Positions 44,861 to 52,574 of a stretch of DNA of 64,000 nt are shown one piece after another. This DNA is from Streptomyces sp. CA-210063. Lineage in GTDB: Bacteria; Actinomycetota; Actinomycetes; Streptomycetales; Streptomycetaceae. The notes below the pieces were generated by a model. That model did not search any database. It was not told the origin of the DNA and saw nothing but the letters and a program-made list of their open reading frames with translations. Numbering within the stretch: the stretch's first letter is position 1; each line of letters starts with the position of its first letter. Where the stretch lies: positions 806,001 to 870,000 of the forward strand of contig NZ_CP102512.1 in the NCBI RefSeq assembly GCF_024612015.1, read 5' to 3'. A program made the translations under genes and the position numbers.

Positions 44861-45352
44861 TCAGATCTTGTTCTCGGAGCGGCGGCGCATCCAGAACACG
44901 CCACCGCCGACGACCGCCGCGGTCACCAGTCCGCCGCCGATCGCGATGTCGGTCGGCGTGGCCCCGGTGGAACTGCTGCCGCCGAGACCGCCGCGGACGC
45001 CGCCGATGACGGTGAAGACACCGTTGAACGTCTTGCGCTTGCCCTCGCAGTGGGTGGTGACGCTGTACGAGCCGGGGCTGGCGTTGGAGTTGACCCGGAC
45101 CGTGGCCGTGGCGGTGGTGCCGCCCATGGAAGTGAGGTTGGTGGTGGGGAAGGCGTTCGAGCTGATCGTGCTCCCGGTCATCGTGCAGGCGTCACCGCCG
45201 CTGACGGTGAGGACGAGCTGCCCACCACGGGCGACGGAGCTGGGGGCGGCCGTGACCGAGCTCGGTTGGTCCCAGGCGGCGGCCGTCGGCGCGGCGAGGC
45301 CGACCAGGGCGACCGCGGCGGCCGAGGCCGCCAGGGCACGAGTAGTACGCAT
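44861..45352 (-). CDS. Small exported protein with C-terminal membrane anchor
   Basis: A 163-residue protein with a signal peptide (residues 1-25, AAA-WDQ cleavage), an Ig-like beta domain of about 90 residues with two cysteines (CTMT, HCEGKRKTF) that probably pair, a Gly/Ser linker and a C-terminal helix followed by RRRSENKI. ATG 45352 has a perfect GGAGG site. Like the proline-rich protein nearby it has a sorting-like C-terminus without a recognisable LPXTG. The function is unknown. Confidence 0.85.
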   Translation of the reverse strand: MRTTRALAASAAAVALVGLAAPTAAAWDQPSSVTAAPSSVARGGQLVLTVSGGDACTMTGSTISSNAFPTTNLTSMGGTTATATVRVNSNASPGSYSVTTHCEGKRKTFNGVFTVIGGVRGGLGGSSSTGATPTDIAIGGGLVTAAVVGGGVFWMRRRSENKI

Positions 45353-45685
45353 GTGATCCTCCGCGGAAGACGCCCCGGGACCCGTCCCCGGTCGATCGGC
45401 GAGAAAGCGCCTCCCAGAAAGACCCTCGGTTGCCGTGCGCGGACCCGCATGTCGGCGCTGGTCCGTCCTGGTGAGCGGACACACCGGGATATCTCCATAC
45501 GATCGGATATCGCCGCAGGTCACGGACCGTCAGAAAATTCTGGTCGACGGCAACTCGGATGGCGCAGGACTCCTCTTCACCGCCACCCGTTCGCACCTGC
45601 CCCGTCGCCGTCGCGTTGCGGCACGCTTAGCGTTTGTCGTATGCGCGACGGACGCGGCGACGGCCGTGTCGAGAGGGGATGGCGA
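45353..45685. promoter_or_regulatory. Divergent promoter region of the surface protein and sortase genes
   Basis: A 333-bp gene-free stretch. GGATATC occurs twice, 18 bp apart (45487-45493 and 45505-45511), in the most AT-rich part. It is a candidate operator or promoter element; no gene was seen. Confidence 0.4.
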
Positions 45686-46357
45686 ATGTCTTCGTCCGGA
45701 CCGGCCGAGGTCGAATGGGAGGAGCGGCGGAAGAAGCGTGCTCCATGGGGCGTGATAGCGCTTGTTCTGCTGACCGGTCTCGCTCTCATCCGGAATGGTT
45801 CGGGGGAATTCGACGTGGGGCCACCGCAGCCCGCGTCCGCGGCGGCCGCCGACACCCGCGGCGCATCCCACGGCACCTTCACCAATGTCCCCGACCCGCT
45901 GCCGTACGCCATGGTCGACCGGGTGCGGATCCCCTCGATCCAGGTCGACGCGCCGGCCGTGCCCGTCGGGCTGGACGCGGAGGGCTGGGTGGACGCGCCG
46001 CCGGCCCACGACAAGAACCTCGCGGGCTGGTTCACCGGCGCGGTCTCCCCCGGCGAGAAGGGCACGGCCGTCGTCGTCGGGCATGTCGACAACGATCAGG
46101 GGCCCGCGGTGTTCTACGGACTCGGGGCGCTGAAGAAGGGCAGCAAGGTCGAGATCCGGCGCGCGGACAGAAAGACCGCCGTGTTCGAGATCTACGGCAT
46201 CGAGGTCTTCGAGAAGAACAACTTCCCGGGTGACCGGGTCTACGGGAACAGCGGGATTCCCGAATTGCGGGTCATCACCTGCGGGGGCGGTTTCTCCCAG
46301 CAGAACGGCTACGACGGGAACGTCGTCGTCTTCGCCCGCCTGGTCGAGGTGCGCTGA
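45686..46357 (+). CDS. Class F sortase
   Basis: A 223-residue transpeptidase with an N-terminal membrane anchor (residues about 16-33, VIALVLLTGLALI), a spacer and a sortase beta-barrel. Catalytic elements are histidine in VVGHVDN, cysteine in LRVITCGGGF and the C-terminal arginine in VVVFARLVEVR. Sortases cut a C-terminal motif and join surface proteins to the cell wall precursor; class F is an actinobacterial group with few known substrates. ATG 45686 follows GAGAGGGG; an in-frame ATG 45 bases upstream has a poorer site. Two proteins with sorting-like tails are encoded next to it. Confidence 0.92.
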   Translation: MSSSGPAEVEWEERRKKRAPWGVIALVLLTGLALIRNGSGEFDVGPPQPASAAAADTRGASHGTFTNVPDPLPYAMVDRVRIPSIQVDAPAVPVGLDAEGWVDAPPAHDKNLAGWFTGAVSPGEKGTAVVVGHVDNDQGPAVFYGLGALKKGSKVEIRRADRKTAVFEIYGIEVFEKNNFPGDRVYGNSGIPELRVITCGGGFSQQNGYDGNVVVFARLVEVR

Positions 46358-46364
46358 GTGTTCC

Positions 46365-46390
46365 CCGGCCGGGCGGGCGAAAGCCCACCC
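46365..46390. terminator. Hairpin with GAAA tetraloop between convergent genes
   Basis: GCCGGGCGGGC-GAAA-GCCCACCCGGC, an 11-bp stem with one C-A mismatch, between the sortase and deacetylase stops. It can serve both strands. Confidence 0.75.
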
Positions 46391-46394
46391 GGCG

Positions 46395-47252
46395 CTACGT
46401 GTATGTCCGCCGCGGCACGGTGATGCGATAACCGGCGTCCAGCAGATCGGGAAGATACTCGCGCAGCGCCCGTACGCTCTGTGAGCGGTCGCCGCCCGCG
46501 TCGTGGGCGAGCACGACGACACCGGGGCCCGCGCCCTTCTCCACCCGCTCGGCGATGGTGTGCGCGCCCGGGGTCCGCCAGTCGAGGGTGTCCACGGTCC
46601 AGCCCAGCGGCTCCATGCCGAGTTCGGCGCCCAGCTGGAACGCGGCCCGGTTCCAGGCGCCGTACGGGGCACGGAACCACAGCGGCGGTTCGCCGTACGC
46701 CTCCTCGATGATCTCGGAGGTGCGGGCCATCTCCGCGTGGATCCTGGACCGGGAAAGGGTGGTGAGCAGCGGATGGGACCAGGTGTGGTTGCCGACCACA
46801 TGGCCGTCGTAGGCCATCTCCCGCAGGAGGTCCTTGTGCTGGACCGCCATCTCGCCGCACACGAAGAACGTCGCCCGGACGTCGTGGTCGCGGAGGATGC
46901 GCAGGATGTCGGGGGTGTAGCGCGGATCGGGCCCGTCGTCGAAGGTCAGCACCATGCTGCGGCCGCGCCCGTCCACCTTCAGGAACGGCTCGCGCCGGAC
47001 GGCGGCCCGGACGAGGGTGCGGCGCCGGGTGGGCGGGCCGTGCCCGGCGATGGGCTCAAGGCGGTACGCGGAGGGCTTGAGCGCCCGGCGGGTCCCCGGA
47101 CCGGCTGCCGGACCGGCGGCACGGCCCGGGGCCGGACCGGAGGCCCCGTCGCCGACGAGCAGAGCGGCGGCGCCCGCGGTACCGGCCGCGCCCAGCAGGG
47201 CGGCGCCGCCGAGCAACAGGCGCCGCCGCGTGAACATCTGATCCTTCGTCAT
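46395..47252 (-). CDS. Secreted polysaccharide deacetylase (NodB, CE4)
   Basis: A 285-residue exported deacetylase. The N-terminus TRRRLLLGGAALLGAAG is a twin-arginine type signal, followed by a Gly/Pro/Ala linker and a NodB domain from about residue 98. Metal-site motifs are present: TFDDGPD (base and metal aspartates), GNHTWSH (two histidines), RAPYG and LAHDAGGDR. It would remove N-acetyl groups from peptidoglycan or chitin-like polymer outside the membrane. It lies beside a sortase gene, within a cell-envelope set. Confidence 0.93.
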   Translation of the reverse strand: MTKDQMFTRRRLLLGGAALLGAAGTAGAAALLVGDGASGPAPGRAAGPAAGPGTRRALKPSAYRLEPIAGHGPPTRRRTLVRAAVRREPFLKVDGRGRSMVLTFDDGPDPRYTPDILRILRDHDVRATFFVCGEMAVQHKDLLREMAYDGHVVGNHTWSHPLLTTLSRSRIHAEMARTSEIIEEAYGEPPLWFRAPYGAWNRAAFQLGAELGMEPLGWTVDTLDWRTPGAHTIAERVEKGAGPGVVVLAHDAGGDRSQSVRALREYLPDLLDAGYRITVPRRTYT

Positions 47253-47398
47253 GACTCATCAGTCGACCAATTCCGGAACGGCGCACCACCACGACACCGG
47301 TGCGGCGGCATGAAAACACCCGATGAGAGTAGTTTTCCGCGCTCTCGGTGACCGCCCGGCGTCCGCCGGGGCCAGGGCGCTCGGATAGCCTCGCGACC

Positions 47399-47860
47399 GT
47401 GAGCGATCAGCAAGCACAGCGGTTCGAACGGGGCACCGACGGGCCCAAGGTCGTCCTCGTCGGACTGGACGGCTCCGACTCCTCCCTGCGCGCCGTGGCC
47501 TACGCGGCCGGCCTCGCCCGCCGCCAGCACGCGCTGCTCGCCATCGTGTACGTGCAGCCGCTCCTGGCGGCCAGTGCGGCGCTCGGCGTGCCGGTGGCCG
47601 GCACGACCGACGAGATCGCCGCGCACCTGGTCGCGGAGATCCGGGAGGCCGCCGAGCAGGTGAAGGGGATCTTCGAGGTGCGCTGGGAGTTCCACACCTT
47701 CCGCGGCGACCCGTACAACGGCCTCGTGACCGCGGCGGACCGGCTCAAGGCGGACGCGGTCGTGGTCGGCGCCTCCCAGCAGGCCGGCCACCGCTTCGTC
47801 GGCTCGGTGGCGCTCCGCCTGGTGAAGGCGGGCCGCTGGCCGGTGACGGTCGTGCCGTAG
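47399..47860 (+). CDS. Universal stress protein family (UspA)
   Basis: A 153-residue single Usp domain: VVLVGLDGSDSSLRAVAYAA at the start, and near the end VVVGASQQAGHRFVGSVALR, a variant of the ATP-binding G2xG9xGS/T signature, followed by WPVTVVP. There is no ribosome site before GTG 47399, but a TAGCCT box lies 8 bp upstream, so the transcript may be leaderless. Another GTG at 47348 would add 17 arginine/proline-rich residues and is less likely. Confidence 0.88.
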   Translation: MSDQQAQRFERGTDGPKVVLVGLDGSDSSLRAVAYAAGLARRQHALLAIVYVQPLLAASAALGVPVAGTTDEIAAHLVAEIREAAEQVKGIFEVRWEFHTFRGDPYNGLVTAADRLKADAVVVGASQQAGHRFVGSVALRLVKAGRWPVTVVP

Positions 47861-47908
47861 ACCCCCGGCAGTGGCACCGTACCCACGGCCGAGGAGCCCG
47901 CGCGGTGT

Positions 47909-49060
47909 CTACCTCCCCATGACCAGCCCGTCCTGCGCCGCGCCCCGGCTGAGGACGACGTCGCGGATACGGTCGCGTACGGAGGTGATGTCCGCCCCCG
48001 CCCCGGACGTGATCGCGGAGTTGAGGTCGACGACCCGCCCCGAGCCCAGGTCGAACCACTGCGGCACGAACTCGGCCTTCGTCACCGTCCACCGGCCGCC
48101 CTCGCGCGCGGGCGGGGCGAAGGTGAAGCGGGCCAGGGTGCCCTGGTTGCCGCGTGGGTCCACGGCCCCCGAGTGGTTGTACATCGTCCCCGCGATCTGG
48201 TCGCCCATCCCGTAGACGACCCAGGTCCCGTTGACCTTCTCGTAGGCCTGCGGGACATGTGCGTGCGTGCCGAGGATCAGATCGATGTCGGGCCGCCCGT
48301 GGGTGGCCGCCGCGGTGAGCTCCTCCCCCAGGCTCAGCTGCTGCGCGTCCGGAGCGTCCTGCCACTCGGTCCCCCAGTGCAGCGACACCACCACGACCTC
48401 CGCGCCCGCCTGCCGGGCGGCCCGCGCGTCCGCGAGAATCCGCTCGCGGTCGATCAGATTCACGGCCCAGGGCCGGTCCACCGGCAGCGGAATGCCGTTC
48501 GTCCCGTACGTGTACGCCAGATGCGCCACCTGCGCGCCCCTGACACGCATCAACGTCGGACTCCGCGCCTCCTCCGCCGTGCGCGCCGATCCCGCGTGCC
48601 GCACGCCGGCGCGATCGAGCGCGTCCAGCGTGCGATGGATACCGGCCGCGCCGTCGTCGAGCGTGTGGTTGGAGGCGGTGGAGCACGCGTCGTACCCGGT
48701 GTCCGCGAGCCCCTCCGCCACCTGCGGCGGCGACTTGAACGTGGGGTAGCCGCTGTAGTTCCCGTCCGCCCCGTACACCGTCTCCATATGACAGATCGCC
48801 AGGTCCGCCCCGGACACCACGGGTTTCACACCCGCGAGCATCGGCCTGAAGTCGTATCCGTCGCCACCCGCGTCCGTGTACGCCTTCTCGATGATCGACA
48901 TGTGCGGGAGGACGTCACCGGAGGCGACGAGGGTGAAGGCACGGGGATCTCCCGCTGGGGCTGACGGCCCGGGCCGAGAGGGCGAGCCTTGGTACTGGCA
49001 GGCGGCCGTGAGGAGGAGGACGGCGAGAGCCGCGACGGTGGCCCGTCGGTATGCGGTCAT
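47909..49060 (-). CDS. CapA-family lipoprotein (poly-gamma-glutamate-type metallophosphatase fold)
   Basis: A 383-residue lipoprotein: signal and lipobox LTAAC (C21), then a CapA domain with GDVLPH, CHMETVYG, ASNHTLDDG, VVVSLHWGTEW, ILGTHAHVPQ and VYGMGDQI, which place the metal and nucleophile residues of the calcineurin-like fold. CapA-type proteins support capsule or poly-glutamate synthesis in Bacillus, but most Streptomyces copies stand alone, as here without CapB or CapC, so the substrate is unknown. It converges on the universal stress gene. Confidence 0.92.
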   Translation of the reverse strand: MTAYRRATVAALAVLLLTAACQYQGSPSRPGPSAPAGDPRAFTLVASGDVLPHMSIIEKAYTDAGGDGYDFRPMLAGVKPVVSGADLAICHMETVYGADGNYSGYPTFKSPPQVAEGLADTGYDACSTASNHTLDDGAAGIHRTLDALDRAGVRHAGSARTAEEARSPTLMRVRGAQVAHLAYTYGTNGIPLPVDRPWAVNLIDRERILADARAARQAGAEVVVVSLHWGTEWQDAPDAQQLSLGEELTAAATHGRPDIDLILGTHAHVPQAYEKVNGTWVVYGMGDQIAGTMYNHSGAVDPRGNQGTLARFTFAPPAREGGRWTVTKAEFVPQWFDLGSGRVVDLNSAITSGAGADITSVRDRIRDVVLSRGAAQDGLVMGR

Positions 49061-49339
49061 CGATGAGCACCCCGTTGTGGTCGTATCTCATGAGGAGTCG
49101 GTACGAATCCACATACAGTCACACGAATCCGTCAAGTAGGCATACCGGCGCACGGATGCGCGATGAGCCCGTCCGGCGTTCGAGGACGAGGCCGAGGGCC
49201 GATGCGGGGGTCGGGGGGCGGAGCCCCCGAAACACCGGCAGACCGTTCGTCGCACCGTTCGCCGACAGGTTCGACCGCCCGCCGCACACCCGTGACCGGC
49301 CCCCTGTCCACGCGAAGCGCCCCGCGTTCCCATACGGCC

Positions 49340-49885
49340 ATGACGGCCGGAACCACTATCACCAACGGGACGACCGCCGAACACGAGCTGGCCGAGCTCC
49401 AGCGCGAACACGGCCGCCCCCTCTTCGCCCTGCTGCTGCGGCTCTCCGACGGGGACCGCCATCGCGCCGAGGACCTGGTGCAGGAGACCTTCGTGCGCGC
49501 CTGGCAACACCCCGAGGCGCTGCGCGCCGACGACTTCGACTCCGTACGCCCCTGGCTGCTCACCGTCGGGCGGCGGCTCGCCATTGACGCGCGGCGGGCC
49601 CGCCAGGCGCGCCCCGCCGAAGTGGGCGACGCGGTGCTGGAGAACGCCCGCGTGATGGCCGATCACGCCGAACGGTCGGTGGCGACCCTCGATGTGCGCG
49701 AAGCTGTGAAGACACTCACTCCCGAGCACCGCGAAGTACTGGTGCAGGTGTACTTCCAGGGGGCGAGTGTGGCGGAAGCCGCCGAAGCCCTCGGAATCCC
49801 GCCCGGTACGGTGAAGTCCCGCGCGTACTACGCGCTGCGCGCCCTGCGCCGGGTGCTTCCGGGATACGCGGCCGACCTGCGGTGA
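49340..49885 (+). CDS. ECF RNA polymerase sigma factor
   Basis: A 181-residue ECF sigma factor with region 2 (LFALLLRLSDGDRHRAEDLV, QETFVRAWQHP) and region 4 (LTPEHREVLVQVYFQGASVA, GIPPGTVKSR), no region 1 or 3 and no C-terminal extra domain. ATG 49340 is chosen because homology begins about 20 residues later; the longer upstream frame is not protein-like. A zinc anti-sigma factor gene lies 0.9 kb downstream on the same strand with one small gene between them. The pair would sense a redox or envelope signal. The 279-bp gap upstream showed nothing decisive. Confidence 0.92.
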   Translation: MTAGTTITNGTTAEHELAELQREHGRPLFALLLRLSDGDRHRAEDLVQETFVRAWQHPEALRADDFDSVRPWLLTVGRRLAIDARRARQARPAEVGDAVLENARVMADHAERSVATLDVREAVKTLTPEHREVLVQVYFQGASVAEAAEALGIPPGTVKSRAYYALRALRRVLPGYAADLR

Positions 49886-50040
49886 AACCCATGGCCGAGT
49901 CAAACCTCCGTAAAGCGCCTTGCTGAGGACCCCGGTTGAGCAATCAGCTGTCTTCATCCGTGTTCCGGGTGAGGGCCCGGGGCTTGGTCTCCAGGCCCGG
50001 GGTCGGGCGACGCGCACGCACCGGAGGAAGGCAGGAAGGG

Positions 50041-50556
50041 ATGCTGCACAGAGGTCAAGAGAGCACGGACGGCGCCGGCGGCGGCGAACTGGCCGTGCCC
50101 ATGGCGTGGTTCTACGCCGAGTACATCGCCGAGGAGCTGCTGCGGACGGGCGACCTGATGCCGCCGACGTCCTTCGAGTTCCGTGCGGGGAGGGACGCCC
50201 TGGCGCTGACCATCTTCCTGTCGGACGCGGGCGGTGAGCTCTCCGGCATCCGGGTCGTCACCCAGCTGGAGACCTGGCTGTCGCTGACGGCGTACGACCA
50301 GCCGTGGCAGGACTGGGTGTGCGAGCGCATGGCGCACTTCACCGCCGAGGCGCTGGAGGCCGGCGGCCCGTCACCGGACCTGGAGCTGGCGGCCTCGGCC
50401 TGGCGCTGGCTGGAGGAGACCGAGCTGCTCGCACCCGACCTGGACGCGGTCCCGGGCGGGGGCGCGGTCCTCGGTGAGGACGACGGCCCGAAGGTGTGGA
50501 CTCCCGCCTGGCGACTCGGTCTGCCGCTCGGGCATCTGGCGATCCATCTCTTCTAG
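50041..50556 (+). CDS. Conserved small protein of unknown function between sigma and anti-sigma genes
   Basis: A 171-residue acidic protein without signal peptide, membrane segment or known motif; MAWFYAEYIAEELLRTGDLM and TQLETWLSLTAYDQPWQDWV are its most distinctive parts. The ATG at 50041 has a purine-rich GGAAGGCAGGAAGGG directly upstream; a TTG 105 bases earlier would add an arginine-rich tail with no ribosome site. Position suggests a role in the same signalling unit, but no function can be read. Confidence 0.75.
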   Translation: MLHRGQESTDGAGGGELAVPMAWFYAEYIAEELLRTGDLMPPTSFEFRAGRDALALTIFLSDAGGELSGIRVVTQLETWLSLTAYDQPWQDWVCERMAHFTAEALEAGGPSPDLELAASAWRWLEETELLAPDLDAVPGGGAVLGEDDGPKVWTPAWRLGLPLGHLAIHLF

Positions 50557-50763
50557 CACCGGCGACCCTGTGTTCAGGTGTCGGCCATCCACCTGTTCCG
50601 GCCCAGGAGAACCATCTTTTTCGGTCCCGGACCAATCCGCGCGGCGGAGGGCTCCGAATCTTTTGGTTGGCATTGGTCGTGGGGCTTGAGTGATTCGCCG
50701 GTCTGGTCCGTACCGGTGGGGGCAGGAAGCAACCCCCACCGCACACCGGCCCGAGGAATTGCC

Positions 50764-51423
50764 ATGTGGTCCCAGGATCGTCATCACGACGTCGGCGCGT
50801 TCGCGCTGGGCGTGCTGGACGAGGTGGATTCGTTCCACTTCGAGGACCATGTCCGCGGCTGCCCCCAGTGCGCGGTACAGGTCACCGAGTTCCGGCCGGC
50901 GGCCCGGCAGCTGATGCTGTACCGCAGCGCGACGCCGCGTGCCGTGCACCCCTTCGCCGCGCCCGGTCCCCGACTGCTGGGCCGACTGCTCGACGAGGTG
51001 GCCGCCCGACATCGGGCGAAGCGCAGGCGCTGGCTGTTCGCGCTGGCCGCGTCCGTGGTCATCGCCGTGGGCGGTCCCGCCGTCGCCGTTCTCGCAGGTC
51101 CGGGCGAGCCGCCGGACACCGTCGCCGCCACCGACGCCAAGACGGGCGTGTGGGCCGAGATCACGGCCGAGGACCGGGTCTGGGGTGCCGACATCGAGCT
51201 GAAGGTCAAGGAGGCCGACGGCGCGCACGCCTGCCGGCTCGTCGCGATCGGCAAGGACGGCTCCGAGGAGACGGCCGCCAACTGGAAGTCCCCCGAAGGC
51301 GCCGACGAGGCCTCCACGATGATGGGCGGCACCGCCATGCAGCGCGAGGACATCAGCCACTTCGAGGTCCGCAGCCAGGAGGGCGAGCTGCTCGTGACCC
51401 TCAAGGCCCCGGCCTGGCGCTGA
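50764..51423 (+). CDS. Zinc-finger membrane anti-sigma factor
   Basis: A 219-residue protein with an N-terminal ZAS-type zinc motif: HHDVGAFALGVLDEVDSFHF then HVRGCPQC, giving H...H-x3-C-x2-C near residues 7-37. One transmembrane helix (about 95-115) follows, then an external domain of about 100 residues. It should hold an ECF sigma factor, most likely the one at 49340, inactive at the membrane. GAGGAATTGCC precedes ATG 50764. TGGTCCGTACC occurs both in the 207-bp gap upstream (50704-50714) and after the gene (51461-51471); the meaning is unknown. Confidence 0.9.
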   Translation: MWSQDRHHDVGAFALGVLDEVDSFHFEDHVRGCPQCAVQVTEFRPAARQLMLYRSATPRAVHPFAAPGPRLLGRLLDEVAARHRAKRRRWLFALAASVVIAVGGPAVAVLAGPGEPPDTVAATDAKTGVWAEITAEDRVWGADIELKVKEADGAHACRLVAIGKDGSEETAANWKSPEGADEASTMMGGTAMQREDISHFEVRSQEGELLVTLKAPAWR

Positions 51424-51544
51424 ATCGGTCCACCGGATCGGCCCGTCGAACGGGCCTCGATTGGTCCGTACCTTCAATGGTTGCGGATCATGGACGGCTC
51501 CGGTTCACGGGCTGTTCCAGCGGTCCCGAGCCGCCGCCGGCACG

Positions 51545-52414
51545 CTACTTGAGCAACCGTGACAGCCGCCGGTCGGCGAGTGGCTTGCCGCCCGTCTGGC
51601 AGGTCGGGCAGTACTGCAGCGAAGAGTCACTGAAGGAGACCTCGCGGACGGTGTCACCGCACACCGGGCAGGGCTCCCCGGTCCGGCCGTGGACACGGAG
51701 CCCGCTCTTCTTCTCCGCCTTCAGCCTCCCGGCCGCGAGCCCCCGGGAGCGCTCGACGGCCTCGGTGAGCGTGGCGCGCAGCGCCTGGTGGAGATGCCGG
51801 GTCTCCTCCGGCTTCAGCGACGAGGCCAGTTTGAAGGGTGACATCTTCGCGGCGTGCAGGATCTCGTCGCTGTACGCGTTCCCGATCCCCGCGATCAGGC
51901 TCTGGTCCCGCAACGCGCCCTTGATCTGCCGCCGCTCGCCCGCGAGCAGCCCGGCGAAGCGGGTCACGTCGAAGTCGTCGGCGAGGGGGTCCGGACCGAG
52001 CCGGGCGATGCCCGGGACCTCCGCCGGGTCCCGTACGACGTACACCGCCAGCCGCTTCTGCGTCCCGGCCTCGGTGAGGTCGAAGCCCTCGCCGGTCTCC
52101 AGGGCGACGCGCAGGGCGAGCGGACTCTTGCCTCCCGGCTTCGGCGGACCGTCCGGCAGCCGGTCCCTCCAGTGCAGCCACCCGGCCCGGGCCAGATGCG
52201 TCACGAGGTGCAGCGCACCATCGTCCGCCTCGATGTCGAGGAACTTCCCGTACCGCCGTACACCCGTGACCTCCCGCCCCTCCAACACGGTGACCGGCGG
52301 GTCGTACGTCTTCAGCACGCTGATCGCCACGGGCAGCACACGGACGACTTCATGGCCGACGAGAGTGCCGACCAGGAAGTCCCGTAGCGCCTCCACTTCG
52401 GGCAATTCAGGCAT
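51545..52414 (-). CDS. Fpg/Nei-family DNA glycosylase/AP lyase
   Basis: A 289-residue base-excision repair enzyme. It keeps the catalytic N-terminus PELPE (proline 2 as nucleophile after Met removal), a helix-two-turn-helix region with DQSLIAGIGNAYSDEILHAA near residues 168-187, and a C-terminal zinc finger, CPVCGDTVREV then YCPTCQTGG. It removes oxidised bases from DNA. Fpg and Nei subtypes are not separated here. The gene converges on the anti-sigma gene. Confidence 0.94.
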   Translation of the reverse strand: MPELPEVEALRDFLVGTLVGHEVVRVLPVAISVLKTYDPPVTVLEGREVTGVRRYGKFLDIEADDGALHLVTHLARAGWLHWRDRLPDGPPKPGGKSPLALRVALETGEGFDLTEAGTQKRLAVYVVRDPAEVPGIARLGPDPLADDFDVTRFAGLLAGERRQIKGALRDQSLIAGIGNAYSDEILHAAKMSPFKLASSLKPEETRHLHQALRATLTEAVERSRGLAAGRLKAEKKSGLRVHGRTGEPCPVCGDTVREVSFSDSSLQYCPTCQTGGKPLADRRLSRLLK

Positions 52415-52500
52415 ACAACAAGGGTGCCATGAGGTACGTGGTCCGGTGCGGGTGAGCAGGCCCCTGCGGGCCTGAAAAGCACGGGGCGCAGCCCCTGCTT

Positions 52501-52536
52501 CTCAGGGGCGCGGGGAACTGCGCGAGAAGCCCCACC
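52501..52536 (+). repeat. Dispersed intergenic palindrome, copy D (one arm plus local hairpin)
   Basis: CTCAGGGGCGCGGGGAACTG followed by CGCGAGAAGCCCCAC. Just upstream, GGGGCGCAGCCCC (52483-52495) is a short self-pairing element. It lies past the stop of the phosphatase gene, which reads leftward. Confidence 0.75.
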
Positions 52537-52574
52537 GGACCCGCACCCGCCGACGAACCGCACCCCCCGAGTTC

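Noticed and set aside
45437..45640. A small gene inside the sortase upstream gap
   Set aside because: No ribosome site, biased composition only in the antisense direction, and the region contains the likely divergent promoters.
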